From Oxyruncus cristatus (lineage: Eukaryota > Chordata > Aves > Passeriformes > Cotingidae): a stretch of 64,000 nucleotides of DNA. Within the stretch, counting starts at the first letter, position 1. Every line of letters begins with the position of its first letter. This document shows, piece by piece, positions 28,001 through 43,000 of the stretch. The notes below the pieces were generated by a model. It searched no databases. It saw nothing but the letters and a program-made list of their open reading frames with translations, and had not been told where the DNA came from. The stretch lies in assembly GCA_013399855.1 (NCBI GenBank), contig VXAY01002056.1, forward strand, positions 2,161,009 through 2,225,008, read 5' to 3'. A program made the translations under genes and the position numbers.

Positions 28001-31000
28001 TAGCTGGCTCACCTGAAATACAGCATCTCCCTTGAAGTACAGAAATGGGAACAGATGTGACAATGCATGTGGTATATTTCTGCAGGGGATTATTTATTCA
28101 AAAAGGAAGTAGGAAAATTTTTGTTGCCTTATAGAACATTATTGTTTATAAATTCCTAGTCTGTTTAACTTCTGGTAGTAAAGTCTAGGGAATGCTGAAT
28201 ATTAGCATTAAAGCCCAAGGAAAAACATTTCCATTCATTTAGCACCTTGAAGCAGATCTAAAAACATGTCATAAACATGCACCACCATACAAGATATTTA
28301 AGTAAAACAAAGCAATAATCGTTATTCTAACTTACCAGTAAGTAAGCTAAAATGAAGTTACATAAAGGCTGTGGAGTTCTAGGTACTCAGAGCTTTTGAA
28401 AAGGAGACCAGAAGTGACTTAATCATTCTTTTACAAGAAAATTTTCTCTCCCTGATGTCTGCATTAGCCACTAAACAGTACTGCTTCTTTCCCTACCACT
28501 GAACATAGAAAATTGTGTTTTAAATGGCGACAGAGTTATATGATTAGGATTTTGATTGGATTTTGTTTGTTCTGCTCTGCTGAGCCTCACATAAATCTCA
28601 GAAAGTCACTAGATGGCACCAAAAGTAGTTAATTTTTAAATACTGTAAAAAAGCAAAGCTGGAAGAGCCCCTGCAAAGGCACTGTTGGAGAAGAGCGAGA
28701 ATCTACGCCAGATACTTGGGCAGTGGATCTTCTGCCTAAATGTCATGCTGTAACTTTGCACAAAACAAAGCAAATACATTTCAGACATGTATGTAAATTC
28801 CCTTACTTTTTTAACCAGGAAGTTAAATGGCTTTGCTGAATTGAGACACAAATGATTTCAAACCAATCTCGCTCAAAAACAGCGCTTACTGAAAAGAGTA
28901 ACAAAACACACTGGGTGAAATCTTAGCCCTGTTGATGAGGGGTTTGAACCCTGATTTGTATAGAAAAAGGATTTCACTCCCTGATCTTGCTGTACTGGTT
29001 TAAAGTCTTTGCAAACATACATCCCTGATCTGGCATACTTGGAAATTTTAATCTCAATTTAAATGGTGCAGAACTGGAGATGAGCCATGTGCTTATGAAC
29101 ACAGTCAAATGACAGTGGTGTGTCCCTGCTAATCTGTGTCTTGCTTTGTAGCAATTCGTTGAAATTAAAGCTGATATGTCAGTAGAATCCCACAGTGACC
29201 ACTTAATATTCTTCCATAATTCATAACATCAAAAATATTTCCCCTTGTGAGGAAAGCTGCTTTTCTCAACCATTTTCATTAGGCACATGAGAGCATCAAC
29301 ACATACAACACCCTTCCAGGGAAAAGCCTGTTTGGCATATTGCCTTTCAGGATTCTGGTGTTGAAGTAACTACTGTCAATTGCCAAAACATCACAAAGAT
29401 ACACAGAGCATGATATCATTGCCAGCAATGAGGAAAGCCGATGCATCTATAACGAATTAACCTCACAGCAACCACGTGGGAATGGAACAGATTCTGACCA
29501 ACACGTCGTAATGTTCCTGTAAAGGCTCAAAAGTCCCTTTCAATTGCATATTGAAAGAAGGTACTTAAAATGTACCTTAAACTCTAGAGATTGAGAAAGG
29601 TTACAGTTATTTTCCAAACAAATCTTACGATCACTTTCACACTTGTAAGGCTATTACGAGCAAGGGTTTTAATGACAACCTCAGATGTTCATCAGAAAAT
29701 TCCAAGAGTGTATTGGAAAGGTCAAACTGAGATTTAAACGTTAGAGCAAATACTAATGGTACAGATATAGACTTTTTAAGGACTGTTAGTATTACAATAT
29801 CATAGCATTTTTACGAGCAGTTGTCCAGGCAGGATTGTAAAAGGTAAGTAAGTGCTTTAAGTAACAAAGCTCATGGAAAAGGATAAATCATTTATTTGAT
29901 GCCACACAAATAACGCCAGTAGGATTTTTACAGACAGTATCTGATTTGAGGGAAGAACAGCTGTCATTCACAGACCTTTTATAAATAAATGTGATTGTCT
30001 GCTGCATACTAATAGAAAGTTTCTGATTAAGAAGTGAGAGGAGAAAATGGGCCCTGAAGGTATTTACAGATAATTAATTGTTCGAAACAGGAAAGTACAA
30101 TATTTTCTGGGTTGTTTTGTTTCTCTAAATTTCAGCTTCTCTCAAAGTCAAAAGGCTTGGACTGGAAAAAAACGTTGAGGCTCCATGATGTGCAAACCAA
30201 GCTAGGAGTTAGCCTAGAGGAAATGCTGACCATTGTCGAGGAGGTATTACATCCTGAGCCTTACAGCACAGAGGAAATTTGTAAATGCCTGGGAATTAGC
30301 CTGGAGGAGCTCCGCTCTCAGATCCTTAGTCAAAACATTCAAGATGGTAAGCATATATGAAATGGTGGGGTTTACTGTACAGTGTTTGTATTATATAAAA
30401 AGGTTATGCATTAATAAGTAGTACAGGTGGAAGTCTTGCCAGAATACTCCCCTGGAATCTTGGTGAAAGAACTGCTATCATCATCAACTGATATTTCATT
30501 CTAATTTGTGACTTTGAAAAAATAGAGCAAAACTTTGATTTTGATTGAACTGTTTCTAAAATGATGGGAATAGCAGATCACTTAGTATTTTAGATCAGCC
30601 TGTGCTGTTTGAGTAATTTCTAAATGACTCAGATTTTATTCTAGGGAAAAAGTCTAAACCAGGCTTCCTTTTTAGGCAGTAAGTACAACAAAACTGAACA
30701 TTTGGGATGGTTACAGAGTCATGAAAATGAATCCTGTTTGCTCTCACTTAACTGGTGTTAAAGACCAGCATAGATGGGCTTATGTTTCTGTGTTTGAGCT
30801 GATAAATACCTGGTCGCTTCCTAAAACATGCACTGGGCAGCAAATCACCTGGGTCTCTCCTGAGAAAGAAGTTTCTGTCACTATCAATATTTCTTTTTCT
30901 TTTAGGAAAATGTTGGTGGAGGTGAACAATTTACTCTTTAAAGTATTTCCCTTGTATTACTGTTCATGATTATACCATACAGTCGTGAGCATTGTCACAC

Positions 31001-34000
31001 GTGGAATGGATCCTGGAAGGGTTGCTAATAATAGTGAATAATAGAGAATTTATGAAATAATTGATTTACATTCATAACAGGTTTCCAATTGAGATCAAAA
31101 TCTTTCTTTAAACTACCTAAAATCCTTCTTCCTTGTTTCCATTCTGTAGCCTTAATAGCTCTATTTTTTTGCAGCTTATATCCTTGCCAGTCCTTGCTAA
31201 GACTGCTTTCAGGAATGTATACGTTTGATGTGTATAAATCCATAATACAGCTATCTATACTGACATATATACATAATCCATCTATCTGGAGTGATTGTAA
31301 GTTTTAGACATTGACCAAGGACCAGGTCCTGAATCTATAACCTGTTTTGCACCCCAGTGGTATCAGACAGTATGAACCTCTTACTGTCTAATTACACTGC
31401 CAGAGAGTACCAGGATGGACTAGGATATATTAATCCAGCTCTTTATCTCCATAGAAAAAGTTTTGATAACTCTGTGCTGTCTGTTCATGAGGAGTATACT
31501 GAACCATGTACCTGCACTCTGCAACATTTTCATGGGAATCTCCAAGGCTGTAAATCTCTTACGCTGTCCCCGTACTCTCCCTTCACGAAGCAATACAAGA
31601 CTATTAATTTACAGATGTTTATACTCCTTACACCTGGTTCGTAAAACAAAATTCTACAGTTCTGTTGTTTATACAGGTTATCTTGATTTTTTTCAAAAAA
31701 CAAAGTCTGGATAAAAAAATTCAGACATAAAAGCTATAGAAGAAACTCAAAGGAAATTTTATACTGTGGCTCTGAATACCATTTGCAGATGTTTGCTGAA
31801 CAGAATCTGTTAAACTTGCATGACCATGATTTCATTTGATAAGACCAATTAAAAAGGGTTACGCTGCAAGCATCTTTGCATGTACAATATAAAATTAAAT
31901 AACAGATTTCTGTAAAACATATGCAAAGAAGAAACAAGACAGACACAGAGAGAAAGAATCTAAACCCAGAGTTTGGTTTTTTTACACATTACACGTATTA
32001 CGTGTTACATTGGCTTTGGGAAAGCACAGGCTGCTTGATTAAAATACTTTTCTTATTTCCCCTCTGCTTTCCCACTTTTATTTTAATGACAATGCCTGGC
32101 TTCTTCATGTGAGAGAAAACATACCATCAAATAAGTAAACTCTGCAGAGAATTTCAGTGTTGTTGAACTTCTTTGTTCAACATGAAGAACAAACCATAAC
32201 ATTTAGGATATCTTTCTTTGTACACATTTTATCAACTTTTTTGATAAAATATTATAATGATAAGGGTAAATTATTTACATGCAAGTTTCTATTTATATAA
32301 TTTATTGCATTCTGAGTTTTTTCTGTGGCTGAATAGATATTGTCAGTAGTTTTAATTTTTCCTATTATTCAAAGCCCAGTGATCATTACAAATACTGTTT
32401 TGTACTGGCATTGTACTGTACATCTCATGTTTAAGGATCTGAAAGTGCTCTGTAAGTATTATTTTAGCCTTAAGTCCAGCTTTCCCTCCTCTACTTCTTC
32501 AGTGACAGTAACAAAGTTTTATTAGTATATAAGGATGACGAGATAAAAACTCTGTATCTCAAAGGAAAATGGTATGGACAGGCTTTGGGCAAGTCCCAGG
32601 CCAGGTCTGAAAGCACACAGCAACTTTACATCCCTTTTAGAGGCAAGTACTCCAAGATTTCTGCAGTTCCCCACTGTACAGCCCACTTGTTCCCCACGTT
32701 TGGAGAAGTACAGAGGGTTTGTAAAGCCTCTCTAGACTTCTTGCAGTTGTTCCTTGGCCAACTCAAAATCCTGAGTTTAAAGCTCCCTTGCAAATGTTGA
32801 CACATGGATTGCACTTGTGGCTTCTGAACATCTCTAGAAAAATAATATTTACTACTTTTTAAGGTGCACTGTGCCATAACTTTGGCTTGGACTTGAGTGC
32901 TTCACAGAACATGTAGTGTGTGGTGACTGTGGGACATTAAGTATTTATAAGCTTCACCACAAAAGGATGTTTTCCTGTAAAACAGTGTATGCCTTTAACC
33001 ATGAAATGTTTTTTTCTTCTTAAATGAGATATTTTCAAACTAATTTTTTGTTTCCATCTATAAAATTGCAATCTAATTTTGACATTTAAACCCGAGAATG
33101 CAACTGCCATTGGAGGACAGGCATCCATTTGCTGTGTGGATTTGGCTGTTTAAAGCCTGTTTGCCTCCTGGAAGAGAATTCTGAGTCTGTGCTGCAGTTC
33201 AATGTGTGGTGCTTGAATAGCCTTTCCTGGGTATCGATGGTGATCTCGGTGCAGGAAGAGTTTCCATGTTCCCTGCACAGACAGGTGGAGGTGAAGGGGG
33301 TCTGAGGTGTTCTGTGAGGCGGCTCTGTCTGTGCATCAGTAAATGTCCTACATGAGCACAAGTTACCTCCAAACTGGTAGACCTAAGAGCACTTCCCAGC
33401 TTAAGGGTCCAGGTGCCTACTTCAGCCTTGGCCTGATCCATATCGTGGAGAAATTTGGGAACATACCATTCCCTTCCACAAAAACAGAGAGGTGGCTGCT
33501 CCAGGCCAATCCCATACCTGGAAGATGCAGGTCCTTGGAGTGTGCCACAGGTGAGGTACAGGCACTGAATAATCAACAAGGTTAGTTGCAAAAATCCCTG
33601 TTAAAGCCAGCATTCCTCTGGATGAAAAATCCCTTCAAACCAGTAGTTATCATAATCTTGAAACAGGTGTCTGCTAAATGGGTCACTGAATCCAGTGCTG
33701 ACTCGTCCCCTGGTTTATTTTCAGAAAGCCAGATTGCAGTTACTTGAGCAGTCCCAGCAGACTAACTGTTCCCCACTTCAAGAAGGGGGTTCACAATCTG
33801 GCTCAAATTAAAGCCATCTGGCAGCATTTTCTTATATACATTCTGAGCCAGAAACCTTCACCCTCATCATGTTCAATCAGCAGGATGTCTAACAGAGAAG
33901 GGTCCTATTCCACAGGGGGAATGGTGGGAGAAACTGTCCCCTACATGATTTTGCATCGGTGAGTTTTTCCGGTTGTAAATCCCTAGCAGTCCCATCAGCC

Positions 34001-37000
34001 ATGTGCAGCTCATTAATCTACAGTGAAACCTATCTTAGGAAGCTGCCAAAGCAACTAGAAAAAAAAATATATAGCCTGAAGAGGTTGGTCTGTAGCTAAA
34101 GGTCAGATAGAATTGTACAGGAAGCCTCTAAAGAAAGGAATCTGCTGAAGTTGAAGTTGTAACAAATAATATGAATTGCTGAGAAGCCACAAGGTTTACT
34201 TATAAAGAAAAAAAAAATCCCTGTAGATGGAGTGGACAGGTTTGCACAGTTTTTTTTTAAAGTTAAAATTAAAAATATGACCATACAGTTGAAAATCCAC
34301 AGTAAACATTTCTGTTATATTTACTTAACCCACAGTTATTTGGGACTAATAGCTCAGATTTTTGTTTATTTAGATATTTTATATGGATTTTGGACAAACT
34401 TTCATTAATGTTATTCTGCTGGGTCCTAGCAACTTGGAAGGTTCTTGCTGCAGCATGAGCTATCAGTGCCCTGAAAAATGGCACTTTTCTTTCAAGGGCA
34501 CTTGGTGGTTTGTAAGGAAATTGAATCTTATCTGGGTGACATGACAGAAGTCCTCTGCAAAGAAGCAAAGCTGGGGCTCAGAGAACTTGGAAATAAGTTG
34601 AAGTGGGAGAAAACAGGCCTTTATTACAGTTTGCTGGATTAGGAAAGTATATTTACATTTTCAGTTTCATTACCTAATTTCCAGACATTGTAATAGATTT
34701 AAGAATCCAGATGCTTTTAAGAATCTGCTTTTTTGCTCTCCTTTGAGCACCACAGAGGGTGAGAACATAGAAACCAGTCCTGTGCAACACTGCAAGGTTT
34801 TCTTTGAGGGCTTCAGACTTTCCTCTTTCAGAGCACTCCAGCCCTAGCTCAGATATAAACTACAAAGGAGTGGGCCCTCTGGTTTTGTTTCCTTTAACAG
34901 TGGCAGAGTATGGCTTAAGAAATCAGTCTTTTTTAATTGTCAAAAAATGTGACCCCATGAAGCACAGATTCTGATGAGTTTCTTCTAAAATCACAGCCTC
35001 CATAATGCTCTGATGTGTCCTATTAATTCAGACCTTATGAGGAGCTAATATACAGGCTGTGATGTAGCAAGGAGATTCCAATATAGATGCAATTTTTGGA
35101 AATACCATGTGTGCTCTGCTATCTTCTATTAGATAGAGATGGTTGGTTGGACTACCCATCCAAACGGAAGAGATAGAAGAGGAGTTTCCGAATTATCAGA
35201 GGCATTTGGTGTTGAAAGCTCAAAATAAATGAATCATTTCATTACTTTAGAATAAGACTTTAAAAGTACAGAGGTGTTTGCTGCCTTGAAGATAATTTTG
35301 TCTGAAAAGTACACAGTCAGAGAGGAAAAGCAAGCTATAAAAAAAAAATCTCTTTAAACACAAACATAATTATTTTGAAATAAAATGCTGCCTATAAAAC
35401 TGACCCACAGCCAACGTAAGGACCCCAGCCTTTAACTGATACTAACTGGGTAAATGTCCACAAAGGAGTCTGCAAAGATCAGCCAGCCACGCTTTCTCAC
35501 CCTGGAGCTGCCCGGAAGGGCTGTGTTCCCATGGAGAGGGAGCAGTTCAAGGTAGCACGTTGTCCCCTGCCCTGGGAGGCTCTCCCGGGAGCCGGCGCTG
35601 TCGAGGACACGGCTCAGGCCTGGCCGGCCGCCAGGAGCCCGAGTGCCCATCCCGGTTGCCAATTCCTGACGTGACAAGCACAGCACAGCCCCGGAGATTT
35701 TGAAGGTAATCTGGCCAGTAGAGCATTGCTCTACCAAAGGGTGGTCTCCGAATCAATCACAGCCTTTGGCAAGTCTGTTGCCTGACAATTGAAACCAGAC
35801 ATGTTTTCAGTTCATTCTTTGGGTTACTACTGTTCAATGGTGATTTACAAGAGAGTGTGAGCTATGGCAATCTCTCACGCAACTTCAGATATTCCCTAAA
35901 CGAATGCACATTTAGAAATCTCCTTGCTCTAAAACAATGGCTTATAAGAAAAGAATATTTAAAGAGAAACCATCCTTAAAAATAGGCCAAGATGCCTTTC
36001 TTCAACATGCAAAAATACTGAGGCACCACTCTGCAAAACACAGTGCAACTAACTCCAGCAGCAATAAAATCGGAAACCAAAATGTGCTCTTCCTGTGTGA
36101 TACTCTCAAGTCCATGTTTCTGGGGGGCACTAAATTTTCTCATTTCTGTCCTAGTTTGAAATGCATTCAGAAGTCTTGTTCAAAACACAAGCAGCACAGG
36201 GTTTCTCAGTAGCAGGCTGTATTGAATTACAAAATAAATAGGAGCAGAAGCAATATCAGCAGTAGCAGAAGACTGCTATGTTCAATGTTTCTCGTTTTAG
36301 ACTACTTGTGTCTTTCTCAGCACTGTATTTTTAGCATTTATAGTTGTGAAATCCTCTGGAGAAATAAAAAAGGAATTATAGAGGTGCTGATGAAGTTTTA
36401 GTCTGTAAGGGTTGCAGCCTGGAGTGTACATATGAGAGACTTCATACTGGACATAATTTTATTTCCAGTCTTTCAAGGAAGATTTCTACATATACTTGCA
36501 AATGTAGATTGCTGAAAGTGTCAGAAGTGGTTCCAGAAGTTGGCCGTCTCCACAGAACAGCCAAATAGGAACTCCGTGTGTCTGGGTCAGACAGCAAGTT
36601 CTATTTTAAATACAGAGCTTGTCTCTCTTCTCCTTTTACCTCTATTTGAGTGTTTCATCAGGCATTTTTGAAAGTAAGAGAGACCAGGAGCTGAAATGAG
36701 GAGAGAAACCTTGCTCTAAAGGAGAATTTACATGTAGAAAGAAAATAAGGGATGTTCTGAGGTGCTCCAACAAGGGTGTGCTGTGACGAAAGAGTAGGTG
36801 CTCCACATAGAGGTTAAAGTCCACTTACCTAATATTTACTACCCAAACAGCTCAAGGAAACCAATTTAATCAGAAATTAAATTATGTCATGCATGCTTTT
36901 GGTGAACAATACTTCCTTAATAGTAGCCATGGTATTAAAGCAAACAGAACTAAAATGGGAGAGGAAAACAATGAACTACAGCACGGGCTTGGGAAAGGCA

Positions 37001-40000
37001 GATCAATTCTCAGATATTAGTTGCAAACCAAACCCTGCTGTAAATACGAGTGGCTTGCAGAGCCATTAGCCAAAGCCATCTCCTTCCTTTTTATGCCCCA
37101 TTATTCAGGCTTAAAGGTCTCTACCCTGATGGCCACACAGGTTTGGGCACCCCCCAGCCCTTCCCAGAGGAATTGCTTTTTCATGGCCCAAGAGAAAAAT
37201 TTTAGCCAAAATCCTTGCACTAGTCTTCGATCTTAGTAGGTCAGTACCAAGCAGTACCTGTCTGGACTTGACATCTCGTCCACACAGGCAACACAAACAC
37301 TCTGGCAAGTAACATACACCAAAAATAAACCCTGAAAACCATAGTGAAAGCACCTGTGCTCCTCACTGTACCTTCAATCCAGTATTATTTGCAGTCAGGG
37401 TAAGCCTGTATCATTGGGAAAATATTTGAGAGGGGTTTGTTACCTGTGCATCACAAAATAGGGACAGAGCATTTTTGTTACCATTAAAAAAAAAAAAGGG
37501 GGGGGGCAGTGGTTTTTGTGGTGTTTCTCTCTCAAGCAAAGGTCTGTCCACACAGTTCCATGATTGCTGCAGATTTGGCCTGGAGCAGCCCCACACCAGG
37601 CCCTGGGCCAGCAGGTGCTGGCTGACAGCTGCCTGCAGGGCACAGGGGACCCTCCAGGTGTTCTCCTGCCTCCTTTCTCTTGGTATTTGAAAACCTGAAA
37701 GCTTTAGATTAATGCCCTAAGGCTGTCGCTGCCAACCCTTGAACCTGTGCCTTGCTTCTGCAAAGTAAGGGAGAGACTGGGCCTGTTCAGTGACACAGCA
37801 AATAACCGGAGTATGTGCATGAAGTTATCAATATGGAAAAAATGTGTATATTGTATTTTGATAAACTCTAAACACTATTTTTATTAGGGCTTTTAAAGAA
37901 GATGTGAGCTTTGGAAGAAGACTTTTAGCCTAGAGAGTTCTAACACAAAATATTCATGACTAAAAAATACAATTCTTCTGTGTTTTTGCACGTTCATTTG
38001 TAGTGAATGGTAATGCAATTTTCCTTTTGTTTAGTCTCCACCTTTAAGTTATACCAGCGTGCAAAGCACGTGTACAGTGAAGCTGCCAGAGTGCTGGAAT
38101 TTCAGAAGATATGCAGCAAAGCACCTGCCAATGCGCTCCAGCTGCTGGGAGAATTAATGAACCAGAGCCATATCAGCTGCAGGGAGATGTATGAATGCAG
38201 CTGTCCCGAACTGGATCGGCTGGTCGACATCTGCCTGTAAGTTCCGACCACAAGGAAGAGTAATCGTCTGTTGAGAATAGGGTTTGAATTGATGAGAAAA
38301 TATGACATCGTTGGCTATTGCAATCTTAAAATGAAAGTATTCTTGTCTCTTATTACAAAATTAATCTCCTGCAGGGACATTACATGGTCAATTGTTTCCC
38401 TGCTGACATCTGTGTAATACTTTCAGATGAAAGCTTCAGTTTATGGCTTTATTACAGATTTTGCTTTTGGACTGACTCATCGTCACAAGTGTTACGTTAG
38501 ACTGTTGCCTATTCCTTTTTAAGTTGTAGAAGAAGTCATAAGTTATTTTCTTAAAACATTATTTTACTTGTTCTATTGGAACTCTTTTACTTCTTCTGTA
38601 TTTCTTAGAGTTATAGCATCATAGAATGGTTTGGGTTGGAAGGGACCTTAAAGATCATCTAATCCTGCCATGGGCAGGGACACCTTTCACTAGACCCATC
38701 AACCTGGCCTTGAATGCTTTCAGGGTTGGGGCATCCACAACTTCTCTGGGCAACCTGTGCCAGTGTCTCACCACTCTCACAGAAAAGAATTTCTTTCCAA
38801 TATCTAATCTAAATCTGCCCTCTTTTTGTTTCTTTACCATTTCAGTACAGCCACTATGAGAGTGGCAGGGCACAGGCAAGCTGTTCTACAATCTTAGGTT
38901 GCCTTGAAATCATAATGAAATGTAGTGAAACGCTATTTGCATTTTTTCAATGAAAAATACATTGTCTAGGGTATCAGATAGGTTGGACAGGATTTCACTG
39001 TTCAAAAGATGAGTGTGTTAACTGTTACAAGGGCTGACACTGCTACTCTGCACTGTGAGCTTTCCACATATTATTTACTCTCCATCTTTGCTCCAGCATC
39101 ATTCTTTTAGGTTGGATTCCTTCCTCAGTTTGGCCATGATGAAACAAGCCCTCTCAACTCCAAAGCATGTTTCCTGAGTGTCATTTTGTCGCTTCTCTTT
39201 TCCCCCCCACTGGTTGCTGTGGCAGCAAGCTGTTGTTTTCATGACTCTGCTACAGGGGAGGATCAGATCTGGTACAACCATGTCTGAATACAGAAAGTAA
39301 AAACAAGTACTTAGTACTCACATTCTGCACAGTATTTCATCCCTACCACAGGGTCAGCATGAAACAATGTACACATTTCAGTCCCTCCTAATTTCCATTT
39401 TTCTGGTACATTTATAATCATGGGACAGACATCTTATGCTGACTTTGATCTAAATGCAGTGCCTACAAAAGGAATTCAGCGGTTGGTGATCATTTTAACA
39501 GCGATTTGAGGGCATAAACAGTTGTCCACCTGAGTGCTCCCATCCCTGCCTCTGCTCCAGCCACCCTGTCCCATCTGCTTCCTGCATTCCCATCATAGCT
39601 CCTGGTGATATTCATATTCTGCTCCTCTGTTATTGTTCCTAATTCTCCTTGGAGAAGGATCTCCTTAGTTTGGGAAGCTCTGCCCTAAGCCAGAGCGTTA
39701 CTGCCCTCCCAGAAGGGAAATGCAGGGTGACATAAGTGTTTGCAGGCCTCATGTCAAGAAATGTTGTTTCACTATCCCATCCTTTCTCTACATCTTCCAG
39801 TTTTGAGGAAAATAAACTGTTTCAGTTTGAAGCTAACCCCCCCCCCAAATTTAATACCACCTAAAAATGAAGATTGCAAAAGTGTGTCTTTACCAGCAAC
39901 TGGCCTTTTCTTCTATTAACTAAGTAATTAGTCTTAGAATGAAAATATGAATTTTAAAAACCACGCAATTTACCATATGCTTTTTTACTTCTATACTCAT

Positions 40001-43000
40001 GTGGATTGTTTAAGTTGCAAAACCCATTTACCAGGTTTGTAAATCAATAGAGTACAATACAGACAATTATTTAGGTTAGTCTGATTTCCTTTGCAGACAT
40101 GATGGAATGGCCTCTGAGGCAGAAAGCTACAAACTTAAAAACTGAACAGAAGACTTCTGAACATTGAGAGATTACTTTGTATACGAGATACACATGCTGT
40201 TTTTTGATAAAACACAGAGAGGCCTGATAGCCTTTGGACAGACTGATAGTAATTGAGCAGAACAATTCTTGAGCCTTCTCCTGGGCTGTGTTCAGTTTAT
40301 TGTATCACACAGTGATCACATAACACAATAAGCTGTGACAGTCACTCAGCAGGGCAGTTCCACCAGGGTTATCCCAGCTGCTCAAAGGGAACTGCTGATC
40401 CATGTGTGAGAAGGGAGAACTATCTCCAGAATCAGCTGGAGACAGAAACTATGCTCAAAAATGTCGGGCAACAAAACCTCGATCCCATGCAAGGCATCAG
40501 CACTGCCTGTTCTGAGACACCTCTGACAGGGGAAGAGCCTTCAAACTTAACATCTGCACTGTTTTTAGGTGCAGTAACTACCCAGTGCTGACAGCTCAGC
40601 AGCAGCACCCAATGACTGCACTTTGCAGACCTGCCGAGCCATTTTCAGTGTCCTCACTTGGGTGCCCACCTTGGATCCTTCTGAACGGGCCTGTTCTCAG
40701 AAGCCCTGGGAGAAGACTGTCCTGTCCCACGCAGGGGAAAACAGGCCAGGCATAACCTGGCCAAGGTGTGCCCTGCAGGGGGTTACCTGAGCTACACTGC
40801 AGTGAACCAGCAGGGCTGGCAGGGACAGCTCAGTGTGTCAGTGCAAAGCTCAGCACGGGCATGGAAAACTCCGCTTCCCATTTGTGCTGAGCTCCGTGCT
40901 TTCACGGCGAGACAGCTGCTGCTCCAGCCAGCCTGGCCATGGGGGCACTGGCTTGCAGGAGGTAGCACACACACAGCCACAGGACCCAAAAGAAAGGAGC
41001 AGTTAGGATTTTTCTAAATTAAATTAAAATTTCAATTCCAGGGAGCAAAATATAAATAGTAAAGGAAAAAAGTGATGTGTGTGCCCTCATTACATCAGAT
41101 TTCTAACTTACCAGCAGAAGAGCCCACAGCAGTGTGATGGGCAGAGCTAAGCACCACAGTGGAGTATCATTTGTTTGAAATGATGTCTAATTGGTATATT
41201 AAAATTATTTAATCTGGGGTTTTTTTATTACATTCTTTGCACAGAAACAAGTAAATTGTTTGTTATTCTTTATGCTCTAGTCCTGTCAAGAGTATTTCTT
41301 AAGAACTATATCTTTCTTCTCTAGAAGTTTAATATTAAATCTTTTTCTGATTCAGTAATTAGATTTTTAGAAGTGTATAGCTATTCCAGATGAATGCAGC
41401 TTAAGCCAGCATCTAATTTTTTTTTGGAAAAAAGTCTTAACTTTTCTCAAGTTGTACATTAAAGAAGCTAAGGGACATAAAATCACTAGTCACTCTAGGA
41501 AAACTTGGCTGATGTGATTATAGAAATGGCCAGGAACTACATAAATTACATTCTTTACTTACGATGATATACAGCTGCCCTGTAGCTTTAAAAAGCTTTT
41601 CCAAAAATACATTCCACAGAATTGCCTGAGTCTACTGCTGCTCTCTCCTTACAAGGTTTAAACTGTGAAGAATAATCTGCATATCCAGATGTTTTCTGTT
41701 TTGCCTAGATCTTTATGTTTTACTGTACAACCTCTGCCAAGAAAGAAAGGGATCCATACTTGCTGTGGTTTGTAGTGCTGAAAACTGTAACCACTAGTTG
41801 GTCAGGGGTTTTTTTTCCATTTTGCAAAGACAGAAAATTTGTACTTCTCTCTAACCTACCTCATGCTCTTAATAGCTGGTTTATCTGTTAGTTTTTTAAA
41901 GTAGGTAACACTGCAGATTTACCAAACAATTAAGGGACAAAAAATTGGATGTGAGCTCGTGAATATGTTAGGTCCTCTTGGAAATCTCTCAGAGTCCTTA
42001 GTGTTGCTCGTAAGTTCCTTTCATGCTCTTATTTTCCATCTTTTGTTGCTATAAAGCTGATAATTGCTGTGTTCCCAGCCATGCCCATTACGTGACAGAC
42101 AGCTGAGTCCTCTCGGATCACTTTTACAGGATACAGTTGGTACATTACATCCAGGTGCGTTATGGTGGCCTTGACAATTCTGCATTTTATCAAGACTCTT
42201 ACCATTATTCATCTTACCAAGATGATTTTCTTAAAGCTGCAAAGCCTGCAGTCATGGCACAATTTGAAAATTCAACAAAAAGTTTGCAGCCCTTTCACAG
42301 AGGCAGAAAGGTTTAAAGATGCTTTTCAAATGCAAACTAAGCTACAAAGCAAAATAAGTGTAATCCTCTCCATTTATATATTTAAATCTCATCACTATTC
42401 CTTGTCCTGGCGCTGCAGCACAGCCCAGGCAGTGCACAGGGTACTTCCCACACATGAAATCCCAGTGCCCAGTGCCTGGGAGAGCGCCCCATCCACAGGA
42501 TTGTCTGCTCAGACTCCTCTTCCAAAACGCCTGATTTGGATGCCAGTGCACCAGAGAGAGTGTCTGGCCAGGAATGCCACTGTACCAGAGGGGCCTGGCT
42601 CAGTACTGAAGAGATTAGGACTCCAACAAGATGGTTTCAGACCCGTCCCAAAGACAGCTTTCTCATGTTGGATGTAAATACCCACCAGACACCACATGCC
42701 TTGCAGAGCAGAATTAGGTGCTCACTTCTGTTTTTGTGTAATATCGGGTACCCAGGTTTCAGATGTTACAGCACTGCCCATCAAGTTCCTCAGCAGAAAA
42801 CCCCAAGTGTCTGGTCATATCACCACATTTGACACTGTTAAGCCGCAGTATTTTGAAACACAGTGACTTCAGCCCTGCAACAGGCATATTTTCTGTCTAC
42901 ATTATGCTTTATTTCAACTAAGTATTTTAAAATGACTCAGTAAAAATGAGGCATAAGCATGACCACAGAGAATTACGAAATCAATAAAAGGTTCAGAACA

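Larger units (their letters stand above)
30347..38034 (+). other. GALK2: GALK2 intron 8
   Basis: About 7.7 kb. It contains a GC/CpG-rich islet at 35490-35700 with a neighbouring hairpin, and an A12G9 homopolymer junction at 37486-37506. Otherwise it is unique AT-rich sequence with no supported exon. Confidence 0.85.

Noticed and set aside
35718..35734. tRNA D-arm-like GTAGAGC word
   Set aside because: It is simply one arm of a short palindrome. No B box, anticodon arm or acceptor stem follows.
42162..42677. 171-codon open frame on the + strand in intron 9
   Set aside because: No domain, low-complexity start and no splice context. It spans a GC-richer patch where long frames arise by chance.
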